In this document: piece by piece, positions 34,290-44,710 of the stretch
How the letters are laid out: each line of letters starts with the position of its first letter
Position numbering within the stretch: the stretch's first letter is position 1
The notes under the pieces: model-generated
What the model was told of the DNA's origin: nothing
What the model saw: only the letters and a program-made list of their open reading frames with translations
The model's database searches: none
Position numbers and translations under genes: made by a program
Origin: Myxococcota bacterium
GTDB lineage: Bacteria > Myxococcota_A > Bradymonadia > UBA7976 > UBA1532
DNA length: 55,914 bases
NCBI GenBank assembly: GCA_023150895.1
Contig: JAKLJY010000051.1
Span: forward strand, 1-55,914
Direction: 5' to 3'

Positions 34290-35818
34290 CGCCGTTCGGT
34301 CCATACAGTCTGCTGCGAAAGATCGCCACGGGGGGCACGGCCGAGATCTTTCTGGCACGTCGCCACGGCGTCGACGGCTTCGCCCGCCACTTGGCCATCA
34401 AGCGCATCCTGCCGCACCTCGAGAGCGAGCCGGCGTTCATTCAGCTCTTGCTCGACGAGGCCCGCCTCGCGGCGCACCTGCATCACGGACACATCATCCC
34501 GATCCACGAGGTCGGTGTGGTCGACGGGCAGGCCTACATCGCGATGGAGTACCTGCCGGGGACCGACCTCGGTCGGTTGCTGCGCGCGGCGCGGCGTCGC
34601 CGGCGCCGGGTCCTGCTCTTGTGTCCGGATGCCGCCACGCGCGAGGCCCTCGCCAAAGCGTTCATCGCACGCCTGAACGTCGAGGTCCTCGTCGCCGCCG
34701 ATCGCGCCGCCGCGCTTGCCCACTCGGCCTCCGGCCCGCTCGATCTCGCCGTCGTCGAGGCGAGCCTCCTCGGGCCCATCCGCGATCCCCTGATGCACGA
34801 GCTTCAGGCGGGGCATCCCGAGCTCCTGCGCGTGCTGCTGCTCGGGCCGACCGCCGGTCGTCGGGCGGGGTGTTACGCGCTCGCCACGGATCTCCGCGAG
34901 CCCGCTGCCATTACCGCGCTGGCCCAACAGTGTCTGGCGGCGACGCTGCCGCTCGAGCTGACGCTGCAGATCGTGCGCGCGGTCGCGGAGGCCCTCGAGT
35001 ATGCCCATACGGCGACGGATTTCGCCGGGCAGCCGCTGCACGTGGTGCACCGGGACGTGAATCCGAGCAACATCCTGGTCTCGCTCGGCGGGGTCGTGAA
35101 GCTCGTGGACTTCGGCATCGCGAAGGCCACGGTGCGCGCCCGGGATGAAGGACGCGGCAACTTCGTCGGCACCGTGAACTACATGTGCCCCGAGCAGGCC
35201 ACCGGGCAGGAGCCCGATCCGCGTGGCGACCAGTTCTCGTTGGGCACGGTCTTCCACGAGCTCGTCACCGGGCGCCATCCGTTCGCCGGCGAGAACGAGT
35301 TCCAGACGTTGCGGTTCATTCAGGAGCGTCACCCGCGCCCCGTCGCCGAGCTCGTCCCGGGGGTGCCGGAGGTGATCTCCGCGGCCTGCGCGCGCGCGCT
35401 CGCGAAAAGGGTCGGGGACCGCCACCCGTCGATGGCCCACTTCCTGGCGGACATCGAGGACACGGTGCGTCGTGAAGGGCTGAACCTCAGCCCCAAGCGC
35501 ATGGCCCGTTTTCTCGAGGTGGTCTACTCCGACCAGGAGCGCGCCGGCTTCGGCCTGGCGTCGACGGGATACGAGACGCCCGCGACGCCGCTCGCGCGCG
35601 TCCTCGGGGGCGCGACGCCCGCGGCCCCCTCGCCGAAGGTGGCGGCCGCACCGCCGCGCCGTGCGGCGCCGGCCATCGAGATCGACGTCGATCTCGACGA
35701 CCTCGACGACCTCGACGATCTCGAAGAACTCGACGGTCTCGAGTCCGTCGAGAAGACCCCGCCGCCCGGTCTCGGCCCCGCGCCGACCGGTCGCGGCCGC
35801 ACCGGCACGGGGCCCTGA
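34286..35818 (+). CDS. Ser/Thr protein kinase with a pseudo-receiver domain inserted in the catalytic domain
   Basis: GTG 34286 gives 510 residues. The kinase N-lobe has the Gly-loop IATGGTAEIFLARR and Lys39 (LAIKRIL). The C-lobe has VVHRDVNPSNIL (Asp257), LVDFGIAKA (Asp275) and YMCPEQ. Between them, about 106-219, lies a CheY-like fold: RVLLLCPDAATREALAKAF (strand 1, helix 1), LDLAVVEASLLG (strand 3) and LLRVLLLGP (strand 4). Glu158 sits where the phospho-Asp would be, and the conserved Lys is not obvious. A Pro-rich segment and an Asp/Leu repeat (LDDLDDLDDLEELDGLE, about 478-494) form the C-terminus. It shares an operon with PEGA, lipoprotein and PilZ genes, so a link to c-di-GMP signalling is plausible. 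Confidence 0.88.
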   Translation: MTPFGPYSLLRKIATGGTAEIFLARRHGVDGFARHLAIKRILPHLESEPAFIQLLLDEARLAAHLHHGHIIPIHEVGVVDGQAYIAMEYLPGTDLGRLLRAARRRRRRVLLLCPDAATREALAKAFIARLNVEVLVAADRAAALAHSASGPLDLAVVEASLLGPIRDPLMHELQAGHPELLRVLLLGPTAGRRAGCYALATDLREPAAITALAQQCLAATLPLELTLQIVRAVAEALEYAHTATDFAGQPLHVVHRDVNPSNILVSLGGVVKLVDFGIAKATVRARDEGRGNFVGTVNYMCPEQATGQEPDPRGDQFSLGTVFHELVTGRHPFAGENEFQTLRFIQERHPRPVAELVPGVPEVISAACARALAKRVGDRHPSMAHFLADIEDTVRREGLNLSPKRMARFLEVVYSDQERAGFGLASTGYETPATPLARVLGGATPAAPSPKVAAAPPRRAAPAIEIDVDLDDLDDLDDLEELDGLESVEKTPPPGLGPAPTGRGRTGTGP

Positions 35819-35820
35819 CG

Positions 35821-36486
35821 ATGAACGGAGATCGGCGGCGCAGCCCGCGCACCGACGTCGACCTGCGCGTCGAGATCCAGCCCGACGGCCGCGCGCTGGT
35901 GTTGCACCTGCGCGCCGTCGACGTCAACGAACACGGCCTCTTCATCGGCACGAGTGAGCCCCTTGCGCTGCATACGCCCCTGAGCGTGCGCGTCCTGCTC
36001 GGGGAGGGGCGCACCCTGACGCTGACCGGGCGGGTCGTCCGCATTCTCTGGCCTGATCGCGTCGCGGCCGGTGAGCAACCCGGCTTCGGCGTGCAACTCG
36101 ACACGCTCGAGAGCGGGACGCAGGCGACCTGGAGCACGTTCTGCCGGCAGGTTGCGGCGCATCGCACGCCGGCACCGGAGCGGCGTCGATTCGGGCGCGT
36201 GCCGCTGCGCATCGAGGCCCACGTCCACGCAGAGACCATGACGGACCTCTCCGAGTTCGTGCTGCACGACCTGTCGGCGAGCGGCGCCGGCTTTCTGACC
36301 GACGCTCAGATGCCCATCGGCACCCGGCTGGTGCTCGCGTTGCACCCCCCCCAGACGGACGAGGTCTTTCGGCTCGAGGCCGAGGTCGTCCGCTGCGAGG
36401 CGGTAGAAGCCGGCTTCAAGGTCGGCGTGCGCTTCGATGCGCCCGAACTCAACGCGTTCGTGCGCCTGACCGCGCCCGCCGGATAA
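35821..36486 (+). CDS. Tandem PilZ-domain protein
   Basis: The gene encodes 221 residues and starts two bases after the kinase stop. It has two PilZ domains that could bind cyclic di-GMP. The first (1-110) carries the arginines RRRSPR but a weakened second motif (DVNEHG in place of DxSxxG). The second (~124-221) has ERRRFGRVPLR and DLSASGAGFL, the full RxxxR and DxSxxG pattern. So one intact and one degenerate site are predicted. Such proteins relay c-di-GMP to motility, polysaccharide or kinase outputs. Cotranscription with the kinase suggests that kinase and c-di-GMP inputs meet in one pathway. Confidence 0.85.
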   Translation: MNGDRRRSPRTDVDLRVEIQPDGRALVLHLRAVDVNEHGLFIGTSEPLALHTPLSVRVLLGEGRTLTLTGRVVRILWPDRVAAGEQPGFGVQLDTLESGTQATWSTFCRQVAAHRTPAPERRRFGRVPLRIEAHVHAETMTDLSEFVLHDLSASGAGFLTDAQMPIGTRLVLALHPPQTDEVFRLEAEVVRCEAVEAGFKVGVRFDAPELNAFVRLTAPAG

Positions 36487-36504
36487 TCGGCGGCCACCCC
36501 GCTG

Positions 36505-36532
36505 TTGACACTCGCCCCCCTGTGATTAAGGT
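36505..36532 (+). promoter_or_regulatory. Candidate promoter of dnaK
   Basis: TTGACA (36505-36510) is a perfect -35 hexamer, followed after 16 bases by TAAGGT (36527-36532), which keeps the key T-A---T positions. It lies about 90 bases before the dnaK ATG. No CIRCE-type inverted repeat was seen. Confidence 0.4.
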
Positions 36533-36619
36533 CCGCGGCGTCGGCACAGGCGCCCCGTCGCAGACGTCAGGGCGACGCTCGGCGCCGGCTCAAGCGAACC
36601 CGAACAGGAGAAGAGTGTC

Positions 36620-38533
<1,914 letters not shown>

Positions 38534-38538
38534 GCGCG

Positions 38539-40404
38539 TTACTCGGCGGCGAGCCGTGACGCGGCGGTCTGCACGACGGGCACGAGCTCGTTCTGCGGAT
38601 CCGCCGCGTCCGTGTTTTCGACCCACGCGAACCCGTAAGGATCGGCGCGGCGGTCGAATTGATCGGGGTGCAGGTTGCCGACGATCATCCCCGTGAACCC
38701 GCGCGCCGCGTGCTCGTCGAGCCACGCTTGCGCGGCGGCCCGGCGGGTCTCGGGTGTCAGGAAGACGGTGCTGACGCCCGCATGTGTCACGATGAGCGGC
38801 TTGCGCTCGGAGGCGGCGATGGCGGCGTGCCCGCGGATCCACTCGGCCCCGAGGTTGGCGTAGAGCAGGGCGTCGCTGCTGATGCCGATGAGATCGGGGA
38901 GGACCTGCAGGCCGGCGAAGTCGACGGTGCCGGTGCGCAGGTTGCGCTGCCACGCGAAGCCGTGACTGGCATCCCAAGGGCCGGTCAGGCCGATCTCGCG
39001 GAATGGATCGACCGTGCGGCCGTAGGGGGACGGATTCACGTCGAACCCGACTTCGCCCGTGCCGATGATGGCCTCGGGCGCGGCGGCCTTCATGACCTGC
39101 GTCAGGTCCGAGACGAAGTCGGCGACCTCGGCCCCCGCCGAGGCGGCATCGAAGACGCCGTATGCGTCGCCGCGCGTGAAGATTTCCCAGCCGAGGATGG
39201 TGGGATCGTCCGCGTAGCGCACGCCTGTCAGTGAATTCGTGCGACCCATGACCATGCGAACGTAGGTCTTGAAGTGTTCGCGAATCTCGCCCGGTGCGAA
39301 GAAGAAGCGCTTGTCGGTGGGCACCGGGACGAGGTAACCGTGCCAGCGCAGGTACTGATTGACGCCACCGAGCCCGTCTCCGGCGTCGACGAGCGGCAAG
39401 AGCAGCTTCAGGCCCGCGTCACCGGCCTGGACGATCACCGCGTCGAGGGCGACGAGGGCGGCCTCGTTGTAGGTATTGGGGGCCGTCTGGATCGCTGCGG
39501 GCGTGCCGGGGCGGTCGTCACACGCCGGCACGCGCAGCACGCGTGCGCCCATCCGCATGGCTTCGCCCACGACCTCGGGCACGCGATCCGTGCCGCCGAG
39601 ACCGGCCTGGTACGCCAGTTCGCGCAGGCTCGGCGTCTGCAGGCCGATGAATCGCCAGGGCGCGCCGTCGGCGAGCAAGCGATCACCGTCGCGCACGATG
39701 CGGACGTCGTAGCGGAACGTCACCGTGGCCTGGCCCTCGGGGCCGCCGTTGGTGGCCGTGAGCACGATCGCGTGGCGGCCGGGTGGGAGTGTCAGCGCCG
39801 CCTGGAATGTGTCCCCCTCGAGCACGAGCGGGCGCGCGGGGGGCATGTCATCGAGCGTGAAACTGACCCGCCCCGCGGCCGTCAGGCCGAAGACTCTGCC
39901 GGAGAGCTCGACAGGTCGCCCGATGATGATCTCACCGTCGGCCGGGGACTGAACGACGATGGTGGGCGGCGCGGCAGGGGGGGGCTCGAAGGCGTCGTCG
40001 AAGGTCCGGGCGTCGGTGGCCCCCCCGTCGTCGACCGGGCCGGCGTCTCCGGGGCCCGGGCCGGTGGGGGGGCTCGTCGGGGGGGCCGTCGGCGGGCCGA
40101 CGTCCGGGCCACCGGGGCCGACGGTTGCGTCGGCGCCCCCCGCGCGGGGCACACACGCCCCGTTCTCGCAGGTGTGCGTCGCCTTCTCGCAGTAGGCCGC
40201 CCCACACGGGATGACCGAGACGATCTGGATGCACTCCCCCTCGAAGGGGCCCGCGCCGCACTGAAAGCCCTCGCGGCAGTCGGCGTTCGTCTCGCAGGGC
40301 ACGGTCTCGTCGCTCCCGCAGCCGGCGAGGAGCACGGCGAACGCGAAGGCGAAGAAGGACGCAAGGACGGCGACGGGCGGGGCGGGGAGCGTTCGGGCGT
40401 GCAT
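38539..40404 (-). CDS. Secreted glycoside-hydrolase-like lipoprotein (GH5/mannanase-type fold)
   Basis: ATG 40404 gives 621 residues. The signal ends AVLLAGCGSD (Cys29). A Cys-rich head follows (CETNADCREGFQCGAG, CEKATHTCENGACVPR), then a Pro/Gly/Asp linker and an Ig-like domain (IVVQSPADGEIIIGRPVELS, FRYDVRIVRDG). From about 240 a TIM-barrel-type domain starts WRFIGLQTPSLRELAYQAG, with MRMGARVLRVPACDDRPG, DPTILGWEIFTRGDAYG and IVTHAGVSTVF. These parts resemble mannan endo-1,4-beta-mannosidase/GH5 proteins. The acid expected after strand 4 reads WEIFTRGD instead of NEP, and the later Glu is not clear, so it may be a non-catalytic relative. It converges on dnaK. Confidence 0.7.
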   Translation of the reverse strand: MHARTLPAPPVAVLASFFAFAFAVLLAGCGSDETVPCETNADCREGFQCGAGPFEGECIQIVSVIPCGAAYCEKATHTCENGACVPRAGGADATVGPGGPDVGPPTAPPTSPPTGPGPGDAGPVDDGGATDARTFDDAFEPPPAAPPTIVVQSPADGEIIIGRPVELSGRVFGLTAAGRVSFTLDDMPPARPLVLEGDTFQAALTLPPGRHAIVLTATNGGPEGQATVTFRYDVRIVRDGDRLLADGAPWRFIGLQTPSLRELAYQAGLGGTDRVPEVVGEAMRMGARVLRVPACDDRPGTPAAIQTAPNTYNEAALVALDAVIVQAGDAGLKLLLPLVDAGDGLGGVNQYLRWHGYLVPVPTDKRFFFAPGEIREHFKTYVRMVMGRTNSLTGVRYADDPTILGWEIFTRGDAYGVFDAASAGAEVADFVSDLTQVMKAAAPEAIIGTGEVGFDVNPSPYGRTVDPFREIGLTGPWDASHGFAWQRNLRTGTVDFAGLQVLPDLIGISSDALLYANLGAEWIRGHAAIAASERKPLIVTHAGVSTVFLTPETRRAAAQAWLDEHAARGFTGMIVGNLHPDQFDRRADPYGFAWVENTDAADPQNELVPVVQTAASRLAAE

Positions 40405-40478
40405 GGGCCGCAGTATAGACGCGCGTGGCGGGTCGTGGCGACGGACCTCGACCGGCCCCGAACGACCGGTCCCGAGCC

Positions 40479-41663
40479 TCAGCCCAGCAGTCGCAGCCGC
40501 GTCTGCGCCGGCGTGTAGACCTGCGGGCCGGTGCGCGCAAAGAAGACGTTGATCTCGCTGCGCACGCCGAACTCGCCCGGCAGGTACACGCCGGGTTCGA
40601 TGCTGAAGCAGGTGTCGGCCACCAGCGGGCGGGCGTCCTGCGTTTCGAGGTCGTCGAGGTGCGTGCCGTCGCCGTGATCGGCGTGGGCGCCGATGTTGTG
40701 GCCCGTGCGGTGCACGAAGAACTCGCCGAAACCACGGTCGTGGATGTAGTCGCGCACGACGCGGTCCACCTGCCAGCCGAGGATGGTCTCGCCCTGCGCG
40801 GCGCGCACGCGGATGGACTCGAGGCCGACGTCCCGGGCGCGAACGACGGTGTCCCAGACCTCGCGGACGCGCTCGCTCGGCTCGCGGCCGGTGTAGGCCA
40901 TCCAGGTGACGTCCGCGAAGCAGGCCCGCGGATCGTTCTCCTTCGCCCAGAGGTCGATCATGACGACCTGATCGCGGGTGATCTCCGTCGGGGTGTCCGC
41001 CCCGGGGCAGTAATGCGGATCGCCGCTGTGCGGGCCGACGGCGACGATGGGCGGGTGGTCGGTGATCAGACCCGCCTCGGCGAAGCGGCCCATCAGGAAG
41101 GCCTGCACTTCGTGTTCGAGGGCAGGGCGGCCGGCACGGAGACGCTCGCCGATGAGATGGAACGCGCCCTCTTTGGCCACTTCGAGCTGCATCGCGGCGC
41201 GGCGATGACTTTCGAGCTGCGCTTCGTCCCAGCGACACAGGAGCCATTGCACGAGGTGCGCGCTGCTGACCACCTCGACCCCGAAGGACCGGATGCGTTC
41301 GACGGTGCCCGCGTCGACCCGGCTCAGGTAGGGGATGCCCCCGCCCGGCCAGTACTCCATGGCCACCCGCCCGCCGGGGGGCAAGAGGCGCCGGAACACA
41401 TCGTCGAGGCTCTGCCAGCTCGCGTAGGCCACCTTGCGCCACTCGAAACCGACGAAGGGCTGCGCTTCGATGGCATGGTGCACGAGCACGGGCTCGCCGA
41501 CGCGCGGGATCCAGGCCATCCAGCGGCGCGTGAGCATCTTGCCCGTCAGCCCGAGGGCGGCGAGCGCGGTGGGGTTCTGTCCCTTGAAGTCATACAGCAG
41601 CCAACCGTCGATCTGTCGATCGGCGAGGGCGGCCTGAATCTCGATGAGCGCGGGCAGGGTCAT
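40479..41663 (-). CDS. M24 metallopeptidase, Xaa-Pro aminopeptidase-like
   Basis: This 394-residue protein has a creatinase-like N-terminal domain (LADRQIDGWLLYDFKGQNP) and a pita-bread catalytic domain. Metal-binding positions appear as Asp in VVMIDLWAKE and ACFADVTWM, His in HRTGHNIGAHADHGDGTH, and Glu in FSIEPGVYLPGEFGVRSEIN. This is the D-D-H-E-E set of two-metal M24 enzymes, which remove N-terminal residues before Pro or cleave related bonds. It begins six bases after eutL in the ethanolamine operon, an unexpected neighbour. Whether it acts on peptides or on a small amide is unknown. Confidence 0.88.
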   Translation of the reverse strand: MTLPALIEIQAALADRQIDGWLLYDFKGQNPTALAALGLTGKMLTRRWMAWIPRVGEPVLVHHAIEAQPFVGFEWRKVAYASWQSLDDVFRRLLPPGGRVAMEYWPGGGIPYLSRVDAGTVERIRSFGVEVVSSAHLVQWLLCRWDEAQLESHRRAAMQLEVAKEGAFHLIGERLRAGRPALEHEVQAFLMGRFAEAGLITDHPPIVAVGPHSGDPHYCPGADTPTEITRDQVVMIDLWAKENDPRACFADVTWMAYTGREPSERVREVWDTVVRARDVGLESIRVRAAQGETILGWQVDRVVRDYIHDRGFGEFFVHRTGHNIGAHADHGDGTHLDDLETQDARPLVADTCFSIEPGVYLPGEFGVRSEINVFFARTGPQVYTPAQTRLRLLG

Positions 41664-41669
41664 GTGTTC

Positions 41670-42338
41670 TCAGCCTCCCCAGACGTCGCCCTTGGGGTTC
41701 GCGGCGACGCGGACGACGGCCTCGCAGAAGGCCACCGCGGCGGCTTCACACGCCGCGAGCGACCCGGTGAGCCACGCCGCCGAGAAGTTCGTCTCGGTGG
41801 GCGGCGGAAAGATCTTCGCCGCGCGCACGTCGGCGGCTTTCAGCGCCATGTCGAAGCCGATGGTGGCCTCCATCGGCGGGGCGACGAGGTAGGCCATGGA
41901 GTCGCCGGGTTTCAGCCCCGCGGCGGCGCTCAGGTAGTGTCCGAGCGAGCTGATGACATGGGGGAAGACGGCGGTCTTCTTCGCTTCGTCGGCGCCGTAG
42001 AAGCACGCGTCGCTCTCGAGGCAACGGACGAGGGCTTTGAGCCCGGCGTCGATTTCGTCGGGGTCGGCAGCGGCGAGCACGCCCAGGATTTCGCCCGACA
42101 GGGGACCGGAGGCGTGTCCTGCGCCGGCGTAGAAGCTCTTTGCGAAGACGACGTCCACGTGGGCGAATTTCGTCGCCTCGTCGAGGGCGACGTAGGTGGG
42201 GTCGTCCTGATCGCAGGTGACGAGCCCGAGCGAGCGGTGGCGGGCCGGATCGGCACCGTAGGCCAGCAACAGCGCCGGATCGGCGTTGGGGATGCGCCGC
42301 ACCGAGAGAATGCGCGGCGGCAGGGGTTCGAGGATCAC
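41670..42338 (-). CDS. eutL: Ethanolamine utilisation microcompartment shell protein EutL
   Basis: This 222-residue tandem bacterial-microcompartment protein forms a trimeric shell tile with a gated pore. Recognisable EutL stretches are HRSLGLVTCDQDDPTYVALD, VVFAKSFYAGAGHASGP, GDSMAYLVAPPMEATIGFDM and FPPPTETNFSAAWLTGSLAA. The order and length match E. coli EutL (219). It overlaps the eutC stop by four bases, so the genes are coupled. No hexameric shell gene (EutM/EutK/EutS) or vertex protein is in the window, which is odd, as EutL alone does not build a compartment. Confidence 0.95.
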   Translation of the reverse strand: MILEPLPPRILSVRRIPNADPALLLAYGADPARHRSLGLVTCDQDDPTYVALDEATKFAHVDVVFAKSFYAGAGHASGPLSGEILGVLAAADPDEIDAGLKALVRCLESDACFYGADEAKKTAVFPHVISSLGHYLSAAAGLKPGDSMAYLVAPPMEATIGFDMALKAADVRAAKIFPPPTETNFSAAWLTGSLAACEAAAVAFCEAVVRVAANPKGDVWGG

Positions 42339-43249
42339 GTCGGCACCTCCACCAGACGCTCGCGCACCTGCGGGGCGCGGTGATGGCGCGAGGCGGCGTC
42401 TCCGAGCTCGGCGACGAGGTGTCCGAGCTCGAGGGACACGCCGCTGCGCTTCTGATCGACCATCGCCCGCGCGAGCACGGCCAAGCGGTCGCCGGCCACC
42501 GCGGGGGGCGTCCCGCGGGCGTGGATGTTCGACATCATGTTGCGATCACCGTCCGTCTTGCCCACCGCCGGCTCGTAGACGAGATACGCCGACAGACCAT
42601 CGCCCGTGCCGAGGCCGGGGCGCTCGCCGAGCAGAATGGCGGCCACGCGGGCTTTGACCGTCTGACCGATCTCATCCTCGAGCCAGACCCGGGCGTAGCG
42701 CGCACAGACGGGCGTGCCCACGGTCAGACCGCGGGCCTCGCAGGCGCGGGTGAACGACGCGAGCAGCTCGAGGCCGCTCTGCATGCACGCGACGGCGGAG
42801 AGGCCGTCGGCCAGGATGGGCTGCACGTCGACGCCGTGTTTCGCTTCCATCTTCAGGCGGGCGAGGGACAGATCGTCGAGGCGCCGGCCGAGGTCCGGAC
42901 GCAGCAGGAACTCCCGGTGGTGCGTCACGCGCGAGCGCAGGCCCAACAGACCGTTCTTGGCCGCCCAGTCCTCCGGGAGCTCCGTCGCGACGGCCTCGTG
43001 GGCCACGGCGAGCTCGGCCTGGAACTGCAGCACTACGTCCGTGGCGTAGCGCGTGCCGACCTGCCCGATGCCGAGCAGCGCCGTCGTGTGGGCGGCCGTC
43101 TCGCGGGCGTAGCGGCTGCCCTCGTGCCGTTTGGGGAACACACGCACCGGGGGCTCCGGCACCCGCGGCAGGGGCGCGGGCGGGGGCTGCGGGGCGGCCC
43201 CGCCGAGGCGTTCGCGCAGCTCGGCGACGAGTTCGCGGGTGCGTGCCAT
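42335..43249 (-). CDS. eutC: Ethanolamine ammonia-lyase small subunit
   Basis: The gene encodes 304 residues from ATG 43249. It is the light chain of the adenosylcobalamin-dependent enzyme that converts ethanolamine to acetaldehyde and ammonia. Characteristic segments are GIGQVGTRYATDVVLQFQAE, SRVTHHREFLLRPDLGRR, VQPILADGLSAVA, ILLGERPGLGTGDGLSAYLV and DGDRNMMSNIHARGTPP. The N-terminal Pro/Ala-rich stretch (APQPPPAPLPRVPEP) is the usual variable region. It starts one base inside the eutB stop (TAATG), so heavy and light chains are translated together. Confidence 0.96.
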   Translation of the reverse strand: MARTRELVAELRERLGGAAPQPPPAPLPRVPEPPVRVFPKRHEGSRYARETAAHTTALLGIGQVGTRYATDVVLQFQAELAVAHEAVATELPEDWAAKNGLLGLRSRVTHHREFLLRPDLGRRLDDLSLARLKMEAKHGVDVQPILADGLSAVACMQSGLELLASFTRACEARGLTVGTPVCARYARVWLEDEIGQTVKARVAAILLGERPGLGTGDGLSAYLVYEPAVGKTDGDRNMMSNIHARGTPPAVAGDRLAVLARAMVDQKRSGVSLELGHLVAELGDAASRHHRAPQVRERLVEVPT

Positions 43250-44634
43250 TACGGGTTCCCTCGGACCGGCGTGATGGCTTCGGGCCGGCCGAAGTTCTCG
43301 CCGGGGCGGTTGTGTTCGTAGTCCCAGATGTCGCGCTCGACCACCCACGCGTCGAACTCGGGCGTCGGTCGTTTGTTCAGCAGGCGCCGCACCGAGGGGA
43401 TGTCGTGGTACGACGTGCTCTGGTAGTTGAGCATGATGTCGTCGCCCACCGGCAGGGACATGAGATACGTACAGCCCGCCGCGCCGAGCAGCACCTTGAG
43501 GCACTCGAGCTCGTCCTGACTCATGCGGGCGTGATAGGTGAAACAGGCGTCACACCCCATCGGCAGGCCGAGCAGCTTGCCCATGAAGTGATCTTCGAGG
43601 CCGGCGCGGGTGATCTGCGGGCCGTCCTCGAGGTACTCCGGGCCGATGAACCCGACCACGGTGTTCACGAGAAACGGGTCGTAGCGCCGGGCGAAGCCAT
43701 AACACCGCGCTTCCAGCGTGACCTGATCGGCTCCGTGGTGCGCGGCCGACGAGAGGGCCGAGCCCTGACCCGTCTCGAAATACATGAAGTTGGGCCCCCG
43801 GGCGGTGCCCATTCGTTTCATCTTGTCGTAGGCCTCGTCCATCAGCGCGACGGAGATACCGAAAGCGCGGTTGCCACCCTCGGAGCCCGAGAGCGACTGG
43901 AACATGAGATCCATCGGGCAGCCGAGGTCGAGCGCGCGCATCTGAACCGTGACGTGCGACAGGACGCAGTGCTGTGTCGGGATGGCGTTCTTCTTCAGCA
44001 CGGCGTCGATGGCCGTCAGGATCTCGGCGGTGCTCTCGGCCGTGTCCGTCGCCGGGTTGACCCCGATCACCGCGTCGCCGCAGCCGTACGACAGACCCTC
44101 GCGCATGCTGTAGAGGATGCCCGCGACGTCGTCGGTGGGGTGGTTCGGCTGCACGCGCGAAGACAGACGCCCGGGCAGGCCGAGCGTGTTGTTCGCCCGC
44201 ACGACGACCTGACACTTGGCCGCGACCGTCATCAGGTCGAGGTTGGACATCAGCTTGCAGACGGCCGCCGCCATCTCGGGGGTGAGGCCCGCCGAGATGG
44301 ACCGGATGTGCTCGCCGGTGGTGGTGCTCTCGAGCAGCCACTCGCGGAACTGACCCACCGTGAGGTGGGCGACGGCGCGGAACGCCGCCTCGTTCAGCGT
44401 GTGTTCGACCATGCGCGTCAGCTCGTCCTGCTCGTAGGGCACGACGGGATTCTGGCGAAGTTCGTGCAGCGTGACCTGGGCGAGCACCGCGCGGGCGGCG
44501 ACGCGCTCGACCGCGCTGCGGGCGGAGAGGCCCGCGAGGTCGTCCCCCGACTTCGGCGGGTTGGCCTTCGCGAGCACCTCACGGAGGCTGCCAAAGGTGT
44601 GCACGACGTTGCGAATGGTGGCGGCGAGGCGCAT
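43249..44634 (-). CDS. eutB: Ethanolamine ammonia-lyase large subunit
   Basis: This 461-residue catalytic heavy chain has a length close to E. coli EutB (453). Typical segments are HIRSISAGLTPEMAAAVCKL, SRVQPNHPTDDVAGILYSMR, GLSYGCGDAVIGVNPATDT, FQSLSGSEGGNRAFG and GPNFMYFETGQGSALS. GLPMGCDACFTYHARMSQD is the conserved C-terminal part near the cobalamin site. It is the first gene of the minus-strand operon eutB-eutC-eutL-M24. No eutA reactivase or aldehyde dehydrogenase is adjacent in this window. Confidence 0.97.
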   Translation of the reverse strand: MRLAATIRNVVHTFGSLREVLAKANPPKSGDDLAGLSARSAVERVAARAVLAQVTLHELRQNPVVPYEQDELTRMVEHTLNEAAFRAVAHLTVGQFREWLLESTTTGEHIRSISAGLTPEMAAAVCKLMSNLDLMTVAAKCQVVVRANNTLGLPGRLSSRVQPNHPTDDVAGILYSMREGLSYGCGDAVIGVNPATDTAESTAEILTAIDAVLKKNAIPTQHCVLSHVTVQMRALDLGCPMDLMFQSLSGSEGGNRAFGISVALMDEAYDKMKRMGTARGPNFMYFETGQGSALSSAAHHGADQVTLEARCYGFARRYDPFLVNTVVGFIGPEYLEDGPQITRAGLEDHFMGKLLGLPMGCDACFTYHARMSQDELECLKVLLGAAGCTYLMSLPVGDDIMLNYQSTSYHDIPSVRRLLNKRPTPEFDAWVVERDIWDYEHNRPGENFGRPEAITPVRGNP

Positions 44635-44710
44635 GCGGCGGGATCTTTACCGCGGGGGCGGTCCGGACGCTACGGAAACGCGCGTGGATGCGCGGCCCGG
44701 GGGGCCTGGG

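Noticed and set aside
41670-44634. A complete microcompartment operon
   Set aside because: Only EutL is a shell protein here. No hexamer or vertex genes are adjacent.
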